36,478 nt of DNA, taken from Acidobacteriota bacterium (GTDB lineage: Bacteria; Acidobacteriota; Terriglobia; Terriglobales; SCQP01). Under the pieces are notes generated by a model. The model was not told the DNA's origin. It searched no databases and saw nothing but the letters and a program-made list of their open reading frames with translations. The DNA lies in contig JAKASR010000031.1 of assembly GCA_021818955.1 (NCBI GenBank), positions 1 to 36,478 on the forward strand, read 5' to 3'. Shown here piece by piece: positions 32,656 through 36,478 of this stretch (positions within the stretch are counted from its first letter, which is position 1; each line of letters begins with the position of its first letter). The translations under genes were made by a program, and so were the position numbers.

Positions 32656-33636
32656 ATGAACGGTTTGCCGAACACGGAATTGCAACGCGAGCCCAAACGC
32701 GGGGGAAGCGGGCGGCTGCGGCGCTGGCTGGATTCCCCGCCGCCGTCGCTGGCGATCGCCATCGGCCCGCAACACGTGGCCGGGCTGCGGCGGCAGGCGG
32801 GCGGGCCCCAGCCCCAGGGATCGGCGGTTTCGACCTTGCCGGCGGGGGCGGTGAAACCGGCGGCGCAGCATGTCAATTTAGCCCAGCCCGCGATAGTGCA
32901 GGCAGCGCTGCGCGAAGTGCTGGATGCGCTGGCGGGGCAAGGCAACGAGATCATTCTGCTGGTGCCGGAAATGACGGCGCGGCTCACGGTGCTGGAATTC
33001 GAGCAATTGCCGGACAGCGAGCCGGAGCTGCGGCAACTGGTGCTGTTCCGGCTGCGCAAGGCGCTGCCTTTCGAACCGGAAGAAACGGCCATGTCGCTGA
33101 TGGTGGAACGGGCCCGGAAGACGGCCGCATCGGCGCGGGTGCTGGCCGCAATCGCCGACCGGCGCCGGCTGGACGAATATGAAGAGGCGGTGGCCGAGGC
33201 GGGAGCGCGCGCGGTCACGGTGATGCCGGCGGCGCTGGCGGCGCTGGCGGCGCTGCCGGAATTGCGCGGCGGCGCGCTGCTGGTCAAGGCGGACGCCTGC
33301 CAACTCACCGCGGCCTTTGCCTGGGAAGGATATCCACGCTTCTGCCGGGTGGTGGAATCGAATACGGACGGGCAGCCCGACGATGCCGACCTTTATACCA
33401 CGCTGGCGTACTATCGTGATTTTCTCGAGCAACAGCAAGGGATGAAGCCGAACGAGCCTCCGCAGGTCATCACGGCCGGCCTGGATGCGGCGCGGTTGGC
33501 GCGGTTACGCCTGGAACAGAACTGGGCCGAGCTGCGCGATGCGCGCGATCTGGCGCCGCCGCCCCATCACTGGCCAGCCGGCAGCGAAGGAGAATGGCTG
33601 GCGCTGCTGGGCGCGATGGAAAATAGTTTTTTATAG
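32656..33636 (+). CDS. PilM-like actin-fold assembly protein
   Basis: A 326-residue cytoplasmic protein that starts 8 bases after the ATPase stop, with GGGAG before the ATG. The segments PSLAIAIGPQHVAGLRR, EIILLVPEMTARLTVLEFEQLP and LVLFRLRKALPFEPEETAMS match the PilM/GspL cytoplasmic family (a divergent actin-like fold). In this family PilM binds the N-terminus of PilN and links the cytoplasmic motor to the PilN-PilO frame. It lacks a clear NPIN-binding partner motif, and the ATP-binding glycines are poorly kept, so it is a divergent member. Position between gspE and a PilN-like gene supports the call. Confidence 0.75.
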   Translation: MNGLPNTELQREPKRGGSGRLRRWLDSPPPSLAIAIGPQHVAGLRRQAGGPQPQGSAVSTLPAGAVKPAAQHVNLAQPAIVQAALREVLDALAGQGNEIILLVPEMTARLTVLEFEQLPDSEPELRQLVLFRLRKALPFEPEETAMSLMVERARKTAASARVLAAIADRRRLDEYEEAVAEAGARAVTVMPAALAALAALPELRGGALLVKADACQLTAAFAWEGYPRFCRVVESNTDGQPDDADLYTTLAYYRDFLEQQQGMKPNEPPQVITAGLDAARLARLRLEQNWAELRDARDLAPPPHHWPAGSEGEWLALLGAMENSFL

Positions 33637-33679
33637 CCGCGCAGGCGCCGCGGCCACGAGCACCGGAAGCGAAGAAAAC

Positions 33680-34381
33680 ATGCATCGCTTGGAAATCAAT
33701 TTAGCCCGCCGACCGGCGGAAAACCGGCGCCGCACCTGGATTATCTGGGGCGGCTTGCTGGCGCTGCTGGCGGCGGCGTTGCTGGGGCTGGCGTGGCAGT
33801 TGAATCATGAACTGGACGCTACCCGCTCGATTTCGCGCCAGACCGCGGCGGAGAGCGCGCAACTGGCGCCGCTGGAAGCGCGGCACGCCGCCTTTGCCCA
33901 ATGGCTGCAGCAGCCCAAAAACCGCCAGCAACTGGCGCGGCTGCGCTATCTCAATCACCTGATCGACTACAAAGCGATTTCCTGGACGCACCTGTTTCAG
34001 CGCCTGGAGAAGCTGATGCCAATGCCGGTGCGGCTGATCGCGATCCAGCCGACCGAACACAAAGGGCAATACACCGAAGTCGCGATGGCGGTGGATGCGC
34101 CGCGCATGCGGGACCTAGTGCGATTCATGATCCGGCTGGAAATGGACCGTGAATTTTCGCATCCCCGACCCCTGAACCAACACCGTGAAATCGGGGGAGG
34201 CGACCAGGCGGCGGGCTGGGCCATGCAGATTGTGGCGCGATATCGCCCGCTGGCGGAGAGCGCGGAAACGCCGGCGGCCAGCAGCGGCGGCGCGGGCAAC
34301 AGCCAGGCGGGCGCAAGACGGAGCGGCGGCGGGCGCGACCTTGCCACCGCCGTTCGGGGAGGCGGAGGCCATGAAAATTAA
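33680..34381 (+). CDS. PilN-like inner-membrane assembly protein
   Basis: A 233-residue bitopic protein. ATG 33680 is 43 bases after the pilM-like stop. The N-terminus MHRLEINLARRPAENRR corresponds to the conserved INLLP-type PilM-binding segment of PilN. One membrane helix follows (about 22-43, IIWGGLLALLAAALLGLAW), then a periplasmic coiled-coil/ferredoxin-like part (about 45-190). A Gly/Ser/Ala-rich C-terminal tail is variable. PilN and PilO make the alignment frame of the pilus. The last 11 bases overlap the next start. Confidence 0.7.
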   Translation: MHRLEINLARRPAENRRRTWIIWGGLLALLAAALLGLAWQLNHELDATRSISRQTAAESAQLAPLEARHAAFAQWLQQPKNRQQLARLRYLNHLIDYKAISWTHLFQRLEKLMPMPVRLIAIQPTEHKGQYTEVAMAVDAPRMRDLVRFMIRLEMDREFSHPRPLNQHREIGGGDQAAGWAMQIVARYRPLAESAETPAASSGGAGNSQAGARRSGGGRDLATAVRGGGGHEN

Positions 34382-34988
34382 AACCTGGCCGCTGGCGCGG
34401 CGGTTGCAAGCGCTCTGTATTCTGGCGGCGGTTCTGGACCTGGGGCTGGCCGTATATTTATTCTCTCCCTGGGCGCCCTCGCAAGCGCACGCGCAGGCCA
34501 ACTATGCCGTCGTCAAGCAGCGTTATGAAAGCTTGCGGCGCGAGGCGGGCGAGATTGCGCGGCTGGAACGCGAACTGGACGCCAGCCGGGGGCAAATGCG
34601 CGCATTTGTTTCCAGCTCGATGCCGAAAGGGCGGCTGATGTATTCGACCATCATGGCCGAGCTGAACCGGCTGGCGACGAAACAGCAGGTGGTTCTTTCG
34701 GGGCTCAATTTCGGGCAGCAGGAGCATAGCCACGCCGGACTGCGGGGGGTGTACATCAGCGGGGACTTGTCGGGTCCGTATGCCGGGCTGATGCATTATC
34801 TCAACGCGGTGGAGCGCGATCCGATCTTTTTTCAAATTCAGAAAGTATCGCTTTCGCACCGGTCCGCCCGCCACAGCTCCAATACGGTGCGGCTGCACAT
34901 CTGGCTGGCGACGTATGCGCGAGTGCCGCAGACGAATCAGACCGCAGCGCCGCGGCCGGAAGAGGCGCCGCAACAGAGCACACCATGA
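34371..34988 (+). CDS. PilO-like inner-membrane assembly protein
   Basis: A 205-residue bitopic protein. ATG 34371 overlaps the PilN-like gene by 11 bases. It has a short basic cytoplasmic N-terminus, a membrane helix (about 11-33, LQALCILAAVLDLGLAVYLFSPW), a coiled coil (about 45-80, YAVVKQRYESLRREAGEIARLERELD) and a ferredoxin-like periplasmic domain ending in VSLSHRSARHSSNTVRLHIWLATY. This is the PilO arrangement, partner of PilN. The identification rests on order and topology more than on sequence. Confidence 0.7.
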   Translation: MKIKTWPLARRLQALCILAAVLDLGLAVYLFSPWAPSQAHAQANYAVVKQRYESLRREAGEIARLERELDASRGQMRAFVSSSMPKGRLMYSTIMAELNRLATKQQVVLSGLNFGQQEHSHAGLRGVYISGDLSGPYAGLMHYLNAVERDPIFFQIQKVSLSHRSARHSSNTVRLHIWLATYARVPQTNQTAAPRPEEAPQQSTP

Positions 34989-35533
34989 AGTCGGGAGTTC
35001 AAGAGCGGAAAAAAGTAATCTGGCTGGCGGTGCTGCTGCTGCTGGCGGGCTGGATGTTGTGGCGGCAGTTTGCCAGCGGGCCGCAGCCGAATGCCGCCGC
35101 GCCGGCGGTGAGCGACCCCACGGCGGCCTTGCCCAGCCTGAGCCAGATCATGACGCACCTGCAGTTGAATAAACTCGAGCAGTTGCAAAAGATCCAGTAC
35201 AAAGGCAGCCGGCGCGACCTGTTTGTGGCGGGCCCGGAAGCGATGACACGGCTCCGCGCGCCGAGGCCGCTGCCATCGCCGGCAACCCGTCCAGCATCGA
35301 TGCCCATGCAGCCGCCGTCTCCGCCGCCCATCCCGGTGAAATATTATGGCTTTGCGCGGCGTCCGGACGGACCCCAGCGCGTATTCCTGGAGTACGGCGG
35401 CAAGGTTTTTATCGCCGGCGACGGCGATCGCATTGCCGGACGCTACCAGGTGTTGAGCATCAGCCCGAGCACGGTGCAGGTGCGCGACCTGGTTAGCCAG
35501 CAGACACAATTTCTGCCGCTCATGCAGTTATGA
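34985..35533 (+). CDS. PilP/GspC-like inner-membrane protein
   Basis: A 182-residue protein whose ATG overlaps the previous stop (ATGA). A single membrane helix (about 11-25, VIWLAVLLLLAGWML) is followed by a Pro/Ala-rich linker (about 78-112) and a small beta domain (about 113-180) with YYGFARRPDGPQRVFLEYGGKVFIAGDGDRIAGRYQVLSIS. The beta domain resembles the HR/PilP domain that contacts the outer-membrane secretin. Because PilP is normally a lipoprotein and this is membrane-anchored, GspC-like topology fits better. It is the fourth protein of the M-N-O-P order. Confidence 0.6.
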   Translation: MKSGVQERKKVIWLAVLLLLAGWMLWRQFASGPQPNAAAPAVSDPTAALPSLSQIMTHLQLNKLEQLQKIQYKGSRRDLFVAGPEAMTRLRAPRPLPSPATRPASMPMQPPSPPPIPVKYYGFARRPDGPQRVFLEYGGKVFIAGDGDRIAGRYQVLSISPSTVQVRDLVSQQTQFLPLMQL

Positions 35534-36369
35534 AGCCAGCGCAGCGCCAGTCCGGGGATAGGCGGCACCGGGCGACACCCGCCCGGCGGCGGGGGAATTG
35601 CGCCCGGCCGGGAGAACGCGGTTACATGCTGCTGATCGTGCTGATGATGCTTTGCCTGCTGGTGCTGGCGCTGGCCCAGGCGGCGCCGCGGGTGGCGACC
35701 CAAATCCGGCGCGAGCGTGAAAAAGAGATGGTCTTCCGAGCGCAGCAATATGTGGTCGCGATTCAGCGCTATTACCACAAATTCGGCGCTTATCCTCCCA
35801 ATCTTGATCGTTTAAAAGAGACCAACGGCATTCATTTTCTACGCCGCGCCTGGCGCGATCCGCTCACGCGCAACGGGAAATGGTTTTTTATTCACTATGG
35901 CCAGGTGGCCGTCTCCGGGCCGGCGGCGGCGGGCGCCACCGGCAAGCAGCCCGAGGCCGGCGGCCTCGGCGGCTTCGCCAGCCCCACGAGCAATCCCTTC
36001 AGCTTTACCGCCGGCGGTTTCGGACCCAGCCTAACGGGGGACACGAAATCGAGCAATAACAAAAAAAAGAAACGAGGCGGGTTTGGCGCCTGCCACCGGA
36101 AGCATAAAAACGCGTCGTCGGCATTCGGCTCAAGTTTCAGCGGCGCTTTCGGGGGCGGACCCATCATTGGCGTCGCCAGCCGCGACGACCGTCCGGCAAT
36201 CCTGATGCGCAGTGGCAAGGATCGGCCGTGCGAGTGGGCGTTTGTCTACGATCCAGGCAAAGACAAAACCCTGCATGTCATGCCGGGAATGCTGCCGGGG
36301 GCCGGGGGTTTGCCCGGACAGCCGCCCACGCCTACCGGAATCGGCATGCCTGGTCCACAGATTCCCTGA
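35530..36369 (+). CDS. Pseudopilin-like protein with unusual N-terminus and Gly/Ser-rich insert
   Basis: A 279-residue protein starting in an ATGA overlap. Residues 1-31 are basic (RRHRATPARRRGNCARPGERG), then a hydrophobic segment YMLLIVLMMLCLLVLALAQ (32-51) like a type III signal with cleavage after Gly31. The classic glutamate at mature position 5 is missing (Ile there). After it follow RREREKEMVFRAQQYVVAIQRYYHKFGAYPPNLDRL and a region like GspG/PilA-type pseudopilins (LRRAWRDPLTRNGKWFFI). A long Gly/Ser/Lys stretch (about 135-205, NNKKKKRGG) interrupts the domain. A pseudopilin of GspG type is the best call. Confidence 0.65.
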   Translation: MKPAQRQSGDRRHRATPARRRGNCARPGERGYMLLIVLMMLCLLVLALAQAAPRVATQIRREREKEMVFRAQQYVVAIQRYYHKFGAYPPNLDRLKETNGIHFLRRAWRDPLTRNGKWFFIHYGQVAVSGPAAAGATGKQPEAGGLGGFASPTSNPFSFTAGGFGPSLTGDTKSSNNKKKKRGGFGACHRKHKNASSAFGSSFSGAFGGGPIIGVASRDDRPAILMRSGKDRPCEWAFVYDPGKDKTLHVMPGMLPGAGGLPGQPPTPTGIGMPGPQIP

Positions 36370-36448
36370 AGCCAGTCTCGAATCGTAAAAGGTTAGATTA
36401 ACTTCCGTTCCCGGCCTGGCCGAGAGTATTACCACGGGATAGGGCTCG

Positions 36449-36478
36449 ATGCGTTTCCGGATCAACTCTGCGGCGTTT
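36449..36478 (+). CDS. Possible start of the next operon gene (partial)
   Basis: An ATG at 36449 begins MRFRINSAAF and runs off the end of the window, 80 bases after the pseudopilin stop. AGGG stands just upstream. A secretin or another pilus gene would be expected here, but ten residues cannot identify it. The bases between (36370-36448) show no other feature. Confidence 0.3.
   Translation, partial: MRFRINSAAF

Overview
The window is high-GC bacterial chromosomal DNA, apparently from a soil-type Acidobacteriota relative. The evidence is the mix of secreted plant-polysaccharide glycosidases, a GloVer-repeat/Ig-like secreted protein, and a pilus/type II secretion cluster of pilC-gspE-pilM-N-O-P type. 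This assignment rests on gene content only; there is no rRNA or other marker gene, and I see no tRNA, CRISPR array or insertion sequence.

Layout. Positions 1-930: the 3' end of a biotin carboxyl carrier domain, a 5'-truncated FkbM-type methyltransferase, and a CsbD-like stress protein with a strong hairpin terminator. Positions 1023-6436 (minus strand): two large exported glycosidases, a clan-D (GH36-like) enzyme with a C-terminal PKD domain and a GH54 alpha-L-arabinofuranosidase with a long modular tail. Positions 6611-9725 (plus): a group II PLP-dependent decarboxylase and a class III aminotransferase. Positions 10211-20242 (plus): a tight operon of visibly lower G+C (about 43-55% in lines I counted, against about 68% in a flanking line) that looks like a DISARM-type anti-phage island. 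Positions 20243-25825 (minus): hemW, a GH31 alpha-glycosidase, galT and a yraN-like nuclease gene. Positions 25911-29119 (plus): a LolA-like protein and a secreted GloVer-repeat protein with a good sigma-70-type promoter. Positions 29800 to the end (plus): a translationally coupled pilus/type II secretion operon.

The most interesting region is the defence island. Its gene order is amino-methyltransferase (DPPY type, with four CxxC pairs), DrmE-like protein, DrmA helicase, DrmB (DUF1998), and then a small 5' fragment of a further gene (the expected place of drmC) that is cut off exactly where hemW ends. Class 1 DISARM is known for an adenine methylase plus DrmD, and class 2 for a cytosine-C5 methylase plus DrmE. 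Here an amino-methylase of DPPY type is paired with a DrmE-like protein, so the locus looks like a hybrid or unclassified subtype. The DrmE-like assignment is from remembered family features, not from a search.

A second unexplained signal is a 187-nt sequence present twice in the same orientation (21530-21716 and 29119-29305), with no gaps and 10 differences. It starts with a terminator-like hairpin and continues into two foldable junctions, the first of which partly resembles a c-di-GMP-I (GEMM) riboswitch. One copy lies upstream of the pilus operon.

The carbohydrate genes fit together. GH54, GH36-like and GH31 enzymes would release arabinose, galactose and xylose or glucose from plant polysaccharides outside the cytoplasm, and GalT would feed galactose-1-phosphate into the Leloir pathway.
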